Source of the DNA: CAYSPG01 sp964432885
GTDB lineage: Bacteria; Bacteroidota; Bacteroidia; AKYH767-A; OLB10
DNA: 64,000 bases
Direction of reading: 5' to 3'
Assembly (NCBI GenBank): GCA_964432885.1
Contig: CAYSPG010000010.1
Coordinates: 62,001 to 126,000, forward strand
Part shown: positions 1 to 9,323 of the stretch, one piece after another
How positions within the stretch are numbered: position 1 is the first letter of the stretch
How the letters are laid out: every line of letters starts with the position of its first letter
Notes under the pieces: generated by a model
Databases searched by the model: none
What the model was told of the DNA's origin: nothing
What the model saw: the letters and a program-made list of their open reading frames with translations, nothing else
Position numbers and translations under genes: made by a program

Positions 1-3000
1 TAACCATGGGCGGTAACTGCCAGTGTTTATCCTATTGTGCGTCCAACGCCACCAACTCTGCCGATACCAAAATTGACTCCATCAAAGTTGATGGAAGCGG
101 ATTTGGAACTGCCGCAGGTACTTGCGAAACTTATACCTTAACAACTACTGCTGGTTTTAGCTGGGATCAAGGTAGTACTCACACCATGCGCATTCGCAAT
201 GGTTCATGTAGTGGTAGCCATTACACCGCTTATTATTCAGTTTATATTGATTATAACCAAAACGGTTCCTTTGCCGATGCTGGAGAAACAGTTATGACAG
301 GCGGCCCAACCACTGCACTTAACAGCATTCCTGATTTTAACTTCACAGTTCCTGCTGGTGCAACATTAGGAAGCACGCGTGCAAGAGTTGTTTTTACCGA
401 AGGTATTGCCCCACCTCCTGCTTGCGGTACTTATACCTATGGCGAAACAGAAGATTTCTGTGTAACCATTACTGCTCCTCCTCCGTGCGCTGGTACACCA
501 ACTCCTGGTAACACCATCTCATCTGCGGCCAGTGTTTGTACTGGTGGTACTGTAAATCTTAGCTTGCAAAATGCTACCTCAGGTACGGGTGTAACCTATG
601 CATGGCAAAGCTCACCTGATAATTCAACATGGACAAATACAGGAGGTACAGCCTCTACCCACACCTCAGCAGCTATAACTTCTGATACCTATTTCCGTTG
701 CGAAGTTACCTGCTCTTCTGGTCCTTCTATTGGATATTCAAACTCTGTTCAGGTTACAGTTGCTTCCACACCTGTTGGAGGTACTGCCAGTGGCCCCGCT
801 ACTGCATTAACCTACCAAAACCTTGTTTATACCTTACTCGGTAGCACTGGTAGTTTACAGTGGCAAGTTGCTACAGCCATCGGTGGCCCTTATGCCGATA
901 TTAGTGGTGCTACCACTGCAACTTTAAATACCCTTGCTAATGCAGCAGGCACTTATTACATTCGCTGCAGGGCATATAACCCCGGTTGTACCGATGATTA
1001 CAGCAACATCCTTACTCTCGTAGTAACAGTTGCAGGTGATAATGTATGCGATGCTCTTCCTTTATCAATTGGAAACAATGGCCCTTATACAAATATTGGT
1101 GCCACCGCTGAAGTGGGCGAGGTTACCCCTCCCGGAACAGGATGTAACACACAAACAGGATGGTGTAGTACAGGATTCCAGATTAATTCAGTTTGGTTTT
1201 CATTTACTGCCCCCGCTTCTGGCCGCGTTTCGGTTCGCCTTAATCCTAACTTTACTTTGTGGGATAGCGAATTTGCAATTTACAGTTCGGCAAACTGCGC
1301 TGATTTTACTGAATTTGCACTTGTTGCCGCCAATGATGACTCTTTAGGATCACCATTCCAATCTTATATTACCCCTGTGTGTTTAACTCCGGGTGCAACA
1401 TATTATTTACTTGTTGACGGATACAGCACAACAACAAATGGAACTTTCGGAATTTTACTTCAGGATGCCGGTTATTTAAATGCTAACACCTCAACTGTTG
1501 GTGGAACCATGAGCACCTGCTCTCCATTTGACGGTTCTGTTACATTAAATTTTACAGGCACTGGTCCTTGGACTTATGAGTTAACTGACGGAACAAATTA
1601 TGCTAATGGTTCTGCGGCTTCAAGCCCATATACAGCAACTGTACCTTGCGGTACTAATGGTGCCCATACCTGGACATATTCTTATGTTCTTGACGGTGCC
1701 TGTGCTCAAACATATTCTGGTACTGCTACTGTTAATACCAGCAGCGCACCTCCAACATTATCTGTTGTAGTGCCAATTGTTGGTTTACCTGTTGCAGCTT
1801 GCAATGGAACCGGTCCGGTTGCTATTTCTATTCCTGCTGTACCTAACGCTACCGAATATTTATGGGATGCTCCTGCAGGAAGCAATATTAATGGTGCGGG
1901 TACAAATTATACTTCACCCACACCTTCTGCATCTCTTGTTTTTGGTCCCCCAAGCGGCTCAGGTTATTATATTGGCGTACAGGCTGGCAATGGTTGCGGA
2001 ACCACTACACGTAAAAGCACTTGGGTGCGTGGTACTGTAAGCGTTCCTGCTTCTGTTACCCCAACCCTTACTGGTCAAGTTATCTATTGCCCTAATACAT
2101 TAGGCGCTACATTTACCACTCCGGCAGTAACTGGTGCTACTAGTTATTTATGGACAATTACCGGTGATGCAACAGTAAGCGGAACGGGTACTACTGCTAC
2201 GGTTGATTTTGGCCCAACTTGGACTGGCGGCACATTATGCGTTGCTGCTCAAACAAGTTGCTTTACCAGTGCTACCAAATGTCTTGCTCTTACCTATGCA
2301 CCTGCTACTATAGGTGCAATGTCAGGCACATTTACCACTTGCATTGGCCAATCAGTTCTTTACAGCGTGCCTGCGCAAGCCGGTATCGCTAGTTACAACT
2401 GGACATTACCTGCCGGAGCATCTGGTTCCTCTTCTTCTAACTCAATCAGCGTAACATTTAATCCCGGATTTATTGGTGGTAACATCAGCGTTACTGCAAC
2501 CAGTATTTGCGGTATTACTTCTGCGGCACGTACTACAACTATTTATCTTGGTGTTCCTACACAGCCTGCATCTATCAGCGGTCCATCTACTGGCGTATGT
2601 ACTCAAACAGTTATTTACACTTGCCCAAATCAGGCTGGGGTTACCTTTAACTGGACTGTACCTGCAGGTACTATTAACAGCGGTCAGGGTTCAAATGCTA
2701 TCAGCGTAACTTTCGGAACATTTACTTCTGCAACCACTGTTAGCGTTACTGCATCCAACGCATGCGGCTCTAGCCCTGCTCGTACCAAAACTGTAAACGG
2801 ATACCCACTTCAACCTGGTGCCATCACATCCATCCCTGCTTCTTGGTGTGCAAATGCCACAGGTGTTGAGTTTAATGTGGATGTTACCAACATGAGTGGT
2901 TCGTATACACTTAGCTGGTTGTATCCTGGTGCCTCTGTTGCTACCTATGTTTTAGGTGGTGGTAACACAACACAGTTAATTCTTGATTGGATTACTGGTA

Positions 3001-3356
3001 GCGGACCGGTTAACGTTACAGCAAGCAACGCTTGTGGTAATGCAACCCGCACAAGCACTCAGGCTAACTCTTGCCGCGAGGGCGAAGGAGTTGTTGAGCA
3101 GATTTCTAATGCTATCAACGTATACCCAAATCCAACTACAGGCAATGTTAACATTGAGTTTAGTGCTATCACTAAAGGAAATGCAAGCGTTACCATTCAG
3201 GATTTAGCCGGACGTACAGTTGCTTCTCAAAACATATCAGTAGTTGAAGGAATGAACAAAACACAACTTGACCTTAGCAAAGTTTCTAAAGGCATTTACA
3301 TGATGAATGTAAATTCAGATGAAGGAACAAGCAACGTAAAAATTGTGGTTGAATAA
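1..3356 (+). CDS. Large secreted multidomain protein with T9SS sorting domain (5' end outside window)
   Basis: This is a very large extracellular protein, very likely exported by Sec and anchored or released by type IX secretion. The reading frame has no stop back to the window edge and the first visible ATG (position 6) lies inside domain-like sequence without a signal peptide, so the true start is upstream. Numbered from that ATG, residues about 60-155 form a GEVED-type domain ending in GETEDF. Ig/PKD-like repeats follow, then residues about 346-490 resemble a pre-peptidase C-terminal (PPC) beta domain, then more Ig-like repeats rich in Thr, Ser and Gly. The last 80 or so residues (from INVYPNPTTG to KIVVE) are a type A T9SS C-terminal sorting domain. 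No catalytic domain is visible in this part; an adhesin or cell-surface role is inference. A strong terminator follows. Confidence 0.9.
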   Translation, partial: TMGGNCQCLSYCASNATNSADTKIDSIKVDGSGFGTAAGTCETYTLTTTAGFSWDQGSTHTMRIRNGSCSGSHYTAYYSVYIDYNQNGSFADAGETVMTGGPTTALNSIPDFNFTVPAGATLGSTRARVVFTEGIAPPPACGTYTYGETEDFCVTITAPPPCAGTPTPGNTISSAASVCTGGTVNLSLQNATSGTGVTYAWQSSPDNSTWTNTGGTASTHTSAAITSDTYFRCEVTCSSGPSIGYSNSVQVTVASTPVGGTASGPATALTYQNLVYTLLGSTGSLQWQVATAIGGPYADISGATTATLNTLANAAGTYYIRCRAYNPGCTDDYSNILTLVVTVAGDNVCDALPLSIGNNGPYTNIGATAEVGEVTPPGTGCNTQTGWCSTGFQINSVWFSFTAPASGRVSVRLNPNFTLWDSEFAIYSSANCADFTEFALVAANDDSLGSPFQSYITPVCLTPGATYYLLVDGYSTTTNGTFGILLQDAGYLNANTSTVGGTMSTCSPFDGSVTLNFTGTGPWTYELTDGTNYANGSAASSPYTATVPCGTNGAHTWTYSYVLDGACAQTYSGTATVNTSSAPPTLSVVVPIVGLPVAACNGTGPVAISIPAVPNATEYLWDAPAGSNINGAGTNYTSPTPSASLVFGPPSGSGYYIGVQAGNGCGTTTRKSTWVRGTVSVPASVTPTLTGQVIYCPNTLGATFTTPAVTGATSYLWTITGDATVSGTGTTATVDFGPTWTGGTLCVAAQTSCFTSATKCLALTYAPATIGAMSGTFTTCIGQSVLYSVPAQAGIASYNWTLPAGASGSSSSNSISVTFNPGFIGGNISVTATSICGITSAARTTTIYLGVPTQPASISGPSTGVCTQTVIYTCPNQAGVTFNWTVPAGTINSGQGSNAISVTFGTFTSATTVSVTASNACGSSPARTKTVNGYPLQPGAITSIPASWCANATGVEFNVDVTNMSGSYTLSWLYPGASVATYVLGGGNTTQLILDWITGSGPVNVTASNACGNATRTSTQANSCREGEGVVEQISNAINVYPNPTTGNVNIEFSAITKGNASVTIQDLAGRTVASQNISVVEGMNKTQLDLSKVSKGIYMMNVNSDEGTSNVKIVVE

Positions 3357-3377
3357 TTCACTAACTGAATAATTTTC

Positions 3378-3417
3378 AAAAGCCCTCTCCGTTATTTCGG
3401 AGAGGGCTTTTGTTTTT
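3378..3417 (+). terminator. Rho-independent terminator after the T9SS protein gene
   Basis: A perfect 14-bp inverted repeat (3378-3391 with 3398-3411, AAAAGCCCTCTCCG stem) encloses a 6-nt loop and runs into TGTTTTT. It lies 22 bp after the stop codon of the preceding gene. Confidence 0.9.
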
Positions 3418-3486
3418 AACTAAGTTTCCTTTATTTATTCCTCATACATTTAAGGTACTATTGCATTAATAATTTATTTATTTCTT

Positions 3487-4182
3487 ATGAAATTAAATCA
3501 AGCTATCACAATCCTGTTTATTTTTATTTTCAATAGTACATACCCTCAGCAAAAAAATGTTCCATTAGATTCAATGGATATTGAAGAATCGGTAATGGTA
3601 ACCATTGAAGAAAATTTTGGACCGGGAGTAAATACAATTGAAGCCGCCCTTAACTTAGTGGAGAGAAAATACCAACCCTATGATAACGTGGGCCGAACAT
3701 TTGCAATACTTGATGCCTTTGGCGAAAAAATGCCGGATGGCAAAATACACTTGAGTATGCACATCAGTTCTGAAAAAGCAGGTTTCGGTCAACTTATTCT
3801 TAAAACAAACAAAAAGAAAGTTTGGAACTGCAAAATTTTACGTAAGAAAACTGATGGTAGAAAAGAAGCAAAACCAAAAGCGCTAACTATTTATGTTGAG
3901 CAAACTGGTGCCGACAAAGGGAAGTATTTAACTGCAGACGGCTCAACAAATCCGGCCGACATTTTTGTTTGTAAAATAAAAGAGAACGGAAAAGTTATTG
4001 GTGATTATTGGAAAGATGGTTCGGTACTTGAATTTATTTTTATTTATAGTGCCTGCGGCTGCCCGGTACATGCAAAGTTTATGCGACACGGAAACCGTTC
4101 TGTGATTCAAAATAACAATAGCGTAATTTTTCCTGACGACCCTGGAATTATCCCTATTCTTCGAAATTTGATGAAGTATTAG
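3487..4182 (+). CDS. Exported protein of unknown function
   Basis: I do not recognise a family for this 231-residue protein. The first 20 or so residues (MKLNQAITILFIFIFNSTYP) look like a Sec signal peptide, so it is probably periplasmic or surface exposed. The rest is mixed alpha/beta in character without transmembrane segments. A CGCPVHAKF stretch near residue 195 carries two closely spaced cysteines that could form a disulfide or bind a ligand. A near-consensus promoter element, TACATTTA, lies about 40 bp upstream, and a terminator separates it from the gene before, so it is probably transcribed alone. Confidence 0.75.
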   Translation: MKLNQAITILFIFIFNSTYPQQKNVPLDSMDIEESVMVTIEENFGPGVNTIEAALNLVERKYQPYDNVGRTFAILDAFGEKMPDGKIHLSMHISSEKAGFGQLILKTNKKKVWNCKILRKKTDGRKEAKPKALTIYVEQTGADKGKYLTADGSTNPADIFVCKIKENGKVIGDYWKDGSVLEFIFIYSACGCPVHAKFMRHGNRSVIQNNNSVIFPDDPGIIPILRNLMKY

Positions 4183-4262
4183 GTTCTGCAATTGCAATTC
4201 ATGGTTCGTATTTGTGTTGAAATACAGAGCAAAAACGCTCCTTTTTTACACACTTATTTTTT

Positions 4263-4270
4263 TAGTTTTG
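4263..4270 (+). promoter_or_regulatory. Bacteroidota-type -7 promoter element
   Basis: TAGTTTTG matches TAnnTTTG, the -7 consensus known from Bacteroidota, 24 bp before the aminotransferase start. I see no clear -33 TTTG box. Confidence 0.45.
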
Positions 4271-4294
4271 CCACCCTTATTATAAACTTCAGGA

Positions 4295-5488
4295 ATGAGC
4301 CGATTAGCCGAACGCATTGAACGCTTACACGAATCGCAAACCATTGCCATGGCGCGCTTAAGCCGCGAATTGCAAGAGAAAGGACATAACATTATAAGTT
4401 TAAGTTTGGGCGAGCCTGATTTTGTAACTCCCGATTACATTCGCGAGGGAGCTAAAAAAGCTATTGATGATGGCTTTACCCACTACACTCCCATTTCAGG
4501 TTATGCCGATTTACGAAAAAGTATTTCCGAAAAATTTAAACGAGAAAACAATCTTGATTATCCTCCCGACCAAATTGTAGTTTCAACCGGAGCAAAGCAA
4601 TCTATTGCCAATGTGGTTTTATGCTTAATAAATCCAGGTGACGAAGTGCTTGTGCCAACTCCTTATTGGGTTAGCTATTCGCAAATTATTCAGCTTGCTG
4701 GTGGTGTGCCTGTTTTTTTACCGGCAACAATTGACACCGATTTTAAAGTTACACCACAGCAGGTGCAAAAGGCAATTACTCCAAAAACCAAGATGTTTAT
4801 TTTTTCTTCCCCTTGTAATCCCACAGGCACTGTGTATTCAAAGGATGAGTTAAAAGGATTGGCTGATGTTTTTGCGCATAATAAAAATGTTTTTGTTTTG
4901 TCAGACGAAATTTACGAGCACATCAACTTTGTTGGTCATCACGAAAGTATTGCTCAGTTTGATTCTTTAAAAGATCGTGTAATTATTGTAAACGGTGTTT
5001 CAAAAGGGTATGCCATGACGGGATGGAGAATTGGATACATAGGTGCGCCTAAAGACATTGCACAAGCCTGTGATAAGATGCAGGGACAGTTTACTTCAGG
5101 CACAGGTTCCATTTCACAAAAAGCTGCTGGCATTGCCATTAGCATTTCTACTGACGACAGAAAAAAAATGACTGACACTTTTCTGCGCAGGCGAAATTTG
5201 GTTTATGATTTAATGAAAGACATTCCGGGATGGAAAATTAATTTGCCTCAGGGTGCATTTTATTTTTTTCCGGATGTGAGTTATTATTTTGGAAAGTCAA
5301 ACGGTACCGATGTGATAAACAATCCAACAGACCTTTGTATGTATCTTTTAAAAGATGCAAAAGTGGCTTTGGTAACAGGTGAGGCGTTTGGCGATGACCA
5401 GTGCGTGCGATTTTCTTATGCCACATCTGATGATTTGCTTACAGAAGCAATAAAAAGAATAAAACTGAGTTTGGCTAAGCTGAAGTAA
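4295..5488 (+). CDS. aspC: Pyridoxal-phosphate aminotransferase, aspartate aminotransferase type
   Basis: This is a class I aminotransferase of fold type I, the length (397 aa) and sequence pattern being those of bacterial aspartate/prephenate aminotransferases (subgroup I-beta). It would interconvert aspartate and oxaloacetate using 2-oxoglutarate in the cytosol. Recognisable motifs are SLGEPDF near residue 37, the YTPISGY region near residue 64, SPCNPTG near residue 171, SDEIYEH, and the PLP lysine K237 in SKGYAMTGWR. The substrate-binding arginine lies in CVRFSYA near the C-terminus. It stands 19 bp before the PfkB kinase gene on the same strand and probably shares its transcript. Exact substrate range (aspartate, prephenate or other) cannot be read from the sequence. 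Confidence 0.9.
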   Translation: MSRLAERIERLHESQTIAMARLSRELQEKGHNIISLSLGEPDFVTPDYIREGAKKAIDDGFTHYTPISGYADLRKSISEKFKRENNLDYPPDQIVVSTGAKQSIANVVLCLINPGDEVLVPTPYWVSYSQIIQLAGGVPVFLPATIDTDFKVTPQQVQKAITPKTKMFIFSSPCNPTGTVYSKDELKGLADVFAHNKNVFVLSDEIYEHINFVGHHESIAQFDSLKDRVIIVNGVSKGYAMTGWRIGYIGAPKDIAQACDKMQGQFTSGTGSISQKAAGIAISISTDDRKKMTDTFLRRRNLVYDLMKDIPGWKINLPQGAFYFFPDVSYYFGKSNGTDVINNPTDLCMYLLKDAKVALVTGEAFGDDQCVRFSYATSDDLLTEAIKRIKLSLAKLK

Positions 5489-5507
5489 TTTTAAAATATT
5501 AATTAAA

Positions 5508-6500
5508 GTGAATTACAAAGACGTTGAAAGCTTTTTAAATGCAATCAAAGGCAAAAAAGTTTTGATTGTAGGCGATGTGATGATTGACTCATATCTGTGG
5601 GGTTATGTTGAACGTATTTCGCCCGAAGCGCCTGTACCTGTGGTGGCCGTTGAAAAAAAGGAAATAAGATTAGGTGGTGCCGCCAATGTTGCAATGAACA
5701 TACATGCACTTGATGCCATTCCTGTTTTGTGTTCTGTTATTGGAAATGACAATGCAGGAAATGATTTTACTAAACTGATTGCAGAACTTAACCTGCCTGT
5801 TGATGGTATTGTAAAAAGCAATACTCGAAAAACTACTGTTAAGACCAGGGTAATAGGAAATAAGCATCAGTTGCTTCGCGTGGATGACGAGGAGCATACT
5901 CTGCTAAGTAAAAACGATTCTTCTAATCTGGTAAAAATTATCGTTTCATTGATAGAAAAAGAAAACCCTATTGCTTTAATATTTGAAGATTACGACAAAG
6001 GAGTGTTAACCGAAGAAAACATTGCACAAATTATTGATGCTGCCAACAAAAGGAATATCCCGGTTACGGTTGATCCTAAAAAAAATAATTTTTTTCATTA
6101 TAAAAATGTTTCACTTTTTAAACCCAATTTAAAAGAATTAAGAGAAGGTTTAAAGGATGACGTAAAAACGGTTGGTGTGGATGAATTGCAACGTTTAACA
6201 ACAGCCTTTCGTTCGCAGCAAAATATACAAACGTTGCTTATCACACTTTCTGACAAAGGAATTTATGTTGATGATAAAACAAAAGCTGAAATTCTTCCGG
6301 CACATGTGCGCAACATTTCTGATGTAAGCGGGGCAGGTGATACTGTAATTAGTGTAGCATCGCTTGCGCTTGCTGCAGGTTGCAAATCGCATGATGTAGC
6401 CTGGGTTTCAAATTTAGCTGGTGGTTTGGTTTGCGAAAAAGTGGGCGTGGTGCCAATAGACAAAACCCAATTGCTGGCCGAAGTAAAACGCCTGTCATGA
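5508..6500 (+). CDS. hldA: PfkB-family sugar kinase, D-glycero-beta-D-manno-heptose-7-phosphate kinase type (RfaE1/HldE-N)
   Basis: This 330-aa protein is a PfkB/ribokinase-fold kinase that most resembles the kinase half of HldE (RfaE domain I). That enzyme phosphorylates heptose 7-phosphate at C1 on the way to ADP-heptose, the lipopolysaccharide core sugar. Visible motifs are GDVMIDSYLWG near residue 22, the substrate-side GGAANVA at about 56-62, and the ATP/anion-hole motif DVSGAGDT at 272-279, with D278 as the catalytic base. There is no nucleotidyltransferase domain, so a separate RfaE2 would be needed. The start is a GTG at 5508. The stop overlaps the menG start (ATGA), suggesting translational coupling. 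Another heptose or carbohydrate kinase of the same family remains possible. Confidence 0.8.
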   Translation: MNYKDVESFLNAIKGKKVLIVGDVMIDSYLWGYVERISPEAPVPVVAVEKKEIRLGGAANVAMNIHALDAIPVLCSVIGNDNAGNDFTKLIAELNLPVDGIVKSNTRKTTVKTRVIGNKHQLLRVDDEEHTLLSKNDSSNLVKIIVSLIEKENPIALIFEDYDKGVLTEENIAQIIDAANKRNIPVTVDPKKNNFFHYKNVSLFKPNLKELREGLKDDVKTVGVDELQRLTTAFRSQQNIQTLLITLSDKGIYVDDKTKAEILPAHVRNISDVSGAGDTVISVASLALAAGCKSHDVAWVSNLAGGLVCEKVGVVPIDKTQLLAEVKRLS

Positions 6501-7219
6501 TTCAGGTAACGCCATACAACACGCAGGACGAAAAAAAAGAACAGGTGCGTACCATGTTTAATAATGTGGCGCATAAGTATGATATTTTAAATCGGCTGCT
6601 TTCCTTTGGCATTGACAAAACATGGAGAAAAAAAACCATTGCCGAGTTATGTAAAACAAATCCAAAACTTGTTTTGGATGTGGCAACCGGCACTGGAGAT
6701 TTAGCCATTGAAGCATCAAAAAAAAATACAACAAAAATTATTGGAGTTGACATTTCAGAAAACATGCTTGAAATAGGAAGGAAAAAAATTGCTGCACAAA
6801 AATTGAATTCGGTTATTGAATTACAACAAGCCGATTCGGAAAATCTTCCATTTGATAAAAATTATTTTGATGCTGTAATGGTTTCGTTTGGTGTGCGTAA
6901 TTTTCAGAATTTGTCAAGTGGATTACATGAAATGTTCCGTGTTTTAAAACCCGGTGGAAAAGTTCTGGTTTTGGAATTTTCTAAGCCAACCGTTTTTCCT
7001 GTTAAACAGGCTTACACATTTTACTCAAAATATATCTTGCCCGTAATTGGAAAAAAAATTTCGGGCGATAGTGCTGCGTATGAATATTTACCCGAATCGG
7101 TAAAATATTTTCCTTCGGGAAAAGATTTTGGCGCTATTTTATCCCAATGCGGATTCAATAAAATTTCAATTCGGCCGTTTACCTTTGGCATTGTAACATT
7201 ATACGTTGCCTTTAAGTAA
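6497..7219 (+). CDS. menG: Demethylmenaquinone methyltransferase (UbiE/MenG family)
   Basis: This SAM-dependent methyltransferase of about 240 aa would carry out the last step of menaquinone synthesis, C-methylation of demethylmenaquinone, at the cytoplasmic membrane. The UbiE signatures are all present: NNVAHKYDILNRLLSFG near residue 17, SAM motif I DVATGTGDLA at about 61-70, and the later VSFGVRNF and VLEFSKP motifs. The frame extends upstream, but the ATG at 6497, which overlaps the previous stop as ATGA, gives the normal family N-terminus and is chosen here. Bacteroidota respire with menaquinone, so MenG is preferred over UbiE. Its neighbour porT is a recurrent partner in this phylum. Confidence 0.93.
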   Translation: MIQVTPYNTQDEKKEQVRTMFNNVAHKYDILNRLLSFGIDKTWRKKTIAELCKTNPKLVLDVATGTGDLAIEASKKNTTKIIGVDISENMLEIGRKKIAAQKLNSVIELQQADSENLPFDKNYFDAVMVSFGVRNFQNLSSGLHEMFRVLKPGGKVLVLEFSKPTVFPVKQAYTFYSKYILPVIGKKISGDSAAYEYLPESVKYFPSGKDFGAILSQCGFNKISIRPFTFGIVTLYVAFK

Positions 7220-7229
7220 AATAAATTGC

Positions 7230-7958
7230 ATGTTTGGTAACTATTTTTCTATCCCATTTATCCGCATATTTTTATGTATGGTGTTTTTATTTGCTTCCCC
7301 GTTTCTATTTGCACAAGAAAAAAAAGTGCTGAACTTACCAAAGTACGACAGGCAAAAAATACACTTTGGTTTTTTGCTTGGGGTAAACAAAACCGATTTT
7401 GTGATAAAGCGCATTGATGATTTTAATTTGCTCGATTCGCTTTACACTGTTGAGTCAGATGGGCAAAGCGGATTTAATTTGCAGATTATTTCAAACTTAA
7501 GGCTTGGCGAAAATTTTGATTTGCGTTTTTTGCCCGGTCTTTCATTTGCTACACGCAATCTTAATTACACTTTTGTTGAAGCACCTGGAAAAAAAAGCCT
7601 TGTGATAAAGAAGGTGGAATCAACTTTTTTGGATTTTCCTGTGCATGTAAAATTTAAGTCGGCAAGGTTAAATAATTTCAGGGCGTATGTAATTGCAGGA
7701 GGAAAGTACAGTATTGATATGGTATCACAGGCTAAGGTTAAGGCTAAGGACAAAGAGTTTGTGAAACTGCAACGGCAAGATTACGGATACGAAATTGGAA
7801 TAGGTGTTGATTTTTACATGCCTATGTTTAAACTATCGCCTGAAATAAAAATGTATCACGGCCTGCGCAATCTTTTGGTAAAAGACGATTTGATTTATTC
7901 CCAATCCTTAGATGCGCTGTACTCAAAAATTTTTACGTTTTCGCTAACATTCGAATAG
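7230..7958 (+). CDS. porT: PorT/SprT-like outer-membrane beta-barrel protein of type IX secretion
   Basis: The protein (about 242 aa from the ATG at 7230) begins with a hydrophobic signal peptide ending near SPFLFAQ and continues as alternating strands typical of a small outer-membrane barrel, finishing with an aromatic-rich terminal strand (FTFSLTFE). Position directly behind menG, size and barrel pattern fit PorT/SprT, a protein required for T9SS and gliding in Bacteroidota. The frame also opens at 7206, inside menG, but that start puts non-signal residues in front of the signal peptide, so 7230 is preferred. Two T9SS substrates lie in this window. A generic porin-family protein is the alternative. 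Confidence 0.75.
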   Translation: MFGNYFSIPFIRIFLCMVFLFASPFLFAQEKKVLNLPKYDRQKIHFGFLLGVNKTDFVIKRIDDFNLLDSLYTVESDGQSGFNLQIISNLRLGENFDLRFLPGLSFATRNLNYTFVEAPGKKSLVIKKVESTFLDFPVHVKFKSARLNNFRAYVIAGGKYSIDMVSQAKVKAKDKEFVKLQRQDYGYEIGIGVDFYMPMFKLSPEIKMYHGLRNLLVKDDLIYSQSLDALYSKIFTFSLTFE

Positions 7959-7962
7959 CGTT

Positions 7963-9123
7963 TTAAAAAAGTATGTCAGGTTTTTTATCCATCACCTGCA
8001 CACCTAAAATTTCTTTTAGTTTATCAATGCTAAAATCAATTTCGGCTTGTGTTGTGTATCGGCTAAATGAAAAGCGCATTGCAGGCCTGTCAGGATTTGC
8101 ATTAATGCCTTTTAAAACATGCGAGCCCACATTGCTGCCCGATGAACAAGCACTGCCACCCGAAACAGCTATGCCTGCAATATCCATATTAAACAACAAC
8201 ATTTCGCCACCATCATTGGGCGGAAATGAAACGTTTAACACCGTATATAAACTGTTATCGCTTGTGTCGCCATTAAATTCAACACCGGGTATTTCATCGG
8301 CAATGCGTGTGCGCATGTAATTTTTTAACCCTCGAATTTTTTCTGCATCTTCATTCATTTCGGCATACGCAAGTTCAAGCGCTTTGGCAAGACCCACAAT
8401 GCCATACACGTTTTCGGTGCCACCGCGCATGTTGCGTTCCTGTGCACCACCGGTAATAAATGGAGAAATTTTTAAGCGGTTGCTGATGTATAAAAAGCCA
8501 ACTCCCTTTGGGCCATGAAATTTGTGAGCAGCACAGGTAATAAAATCAACATGTATTTTTTTTACATCGTGTGTAAAATGTCCCATGGTTTGAACGGTAT
8601 CGCAATGAAAAACGGCATTGTATTTTTTACACAATTCGCCCACGCGTTCGATGTCGGTAACGGTTCCTATTTCGTTATTGGCATGCATTAATGAAACAAA
8701 ACTTTTTTCATTATCAGCCAATAGTTTTTCTAAATGGTTGTAATCCACATTTCCTTTTTCATCAATGTTTACCCAGCTAAGTTTTATAGTGCCGCGGTGT
8801 TCCATTTCTTCAAGCGTGTGCGTTACAGCATGGTGCTCGATGGAAGAAGTAATGGCATGTTTGATGTTGTGGTCGGCAATGGTGCATCGTATGGCAGTAT
8901 TGTTAGCCTCAGTGCCACCTGATGTAAAAAATATTTCGGATGGGGAAGCATTGATAAGTGCTGCAACGCTTTTGCGCGCCTTTTCAATAATGGTGCGCAC
9001 TTCACGACCATACGAATGTATGGATGATGGATTGCCAAACTGATTCATCATAACAGGCACCATGGCATCAACCACTTCCTTGCGAAGGGGGGTGGTGGCT
9101 GCGTTGTCTAAATAAATTTTCAT
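7963..9123 (-). CDS. iscS: Cysteine desulfurase (NifS/IscS type)
   Basis: This 386-aa PLP enzyme takes sulfur from cysteine, leaving alanine and an enzyme persulfide used for Fe-S clusters and thiolated tRNA. It has YLDNAATT at the N-terminus, the PLP lysine K201 in AAHKFHGPKG with H200 before it, and the persulfide cysteine C326 in GGSACSSGS. The short loop around that cysteine is typical of group I (NifS/IscS) enzymes. No iscU, hscA or other Fe-S gene is adjacent. It converges with porT, with only 4 bp between the stop codons. The first ATG at 9123 gives the standard family N-terminus. Confidence 0.93.
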   Translation of the reverse strand: MKIYLDNAATTPLRKEVVDAMVPVMMNQFGNPSSIHSYGREVRTIIEKARKSVAALINASPSEIFFTSGGTEANNTAIRCTIADHNIKHAITSSIEHHAVTHTLEEMEHRGTIKLSWVNIDEKGNVDYNHLEKLLADNEKSFVSLMHANNEIGTVTDIERVGELCKKYNAVFHCDTVQTMGHFTHDVKKIHVDFITCAAHKFHGPKGVGFLYISNRLKISPFITGGAQERNMRGGTENVYGIVGLAKALELAYAEMNEDAEKIRGLKNYMRTRIADEIPGVEFNGDTSDNSLYTVLNVSFPPNDGGEMLLFNMDIAGIAVSGGSACSSGSNVGSHVLKGINANPDRPAMRFSFSRYTTQAEIDFSIDKLKEILGVQVMDKKPDILF

Positions 9124-9125
9124 TT

Positions 9126-9205
9126 TATCAACGAATAAAATTAACGAATTACATTTTAAATATCAACGAATACGAACCCCAAAGTTCTGGGACCAATGAA
9201 CGAAT
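9126..9205. repeat. Short direct repeats of AACGAAT
   Basis: AACGAAT occurs four times, at 9130, 9143, 9165 and 9199. Two copies are part of an identical 12-mer, TATCAACGAATA, at 9126-9137 and 9161-9172. The first copy touches the 5' end of the cysteine desulfurase gene. Confidence 0.6.
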
Positions 9206-9257
9206 AGCAACTATTAAACAATTTATAGGTTCAAATATCTGAAAAAATAATTTGCAT

Positions 9258-9316
9258 AACGACTGGCATGAAACAATTCGATGATTCGCCCCGATGTTTC
9301 GGGGTTCGTAGTCGTT
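9258..9316 (-). terminator. Possible hairpin terminator after glmM
   Basis: CCCCGA and TCGGGG (9289-9294 and 9299-9304) pair around a TGTT loop, and AACGAC/GTCGTT form an outer stem at 9258-9263 and 9311-9316. It lies just after the glmM stop. No T-run follows on either strand, so termination is uncertain. Confidence 0.4.
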
Positions 9317-9323
9317 GGTATTT

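Noticed and set aside
6431..6496. Longer start for menG inside the kinase gene
   Set aside because: It would overlap the kinase gene by 70 bp and adds non-family residues; the ATGA overlap start is typical.
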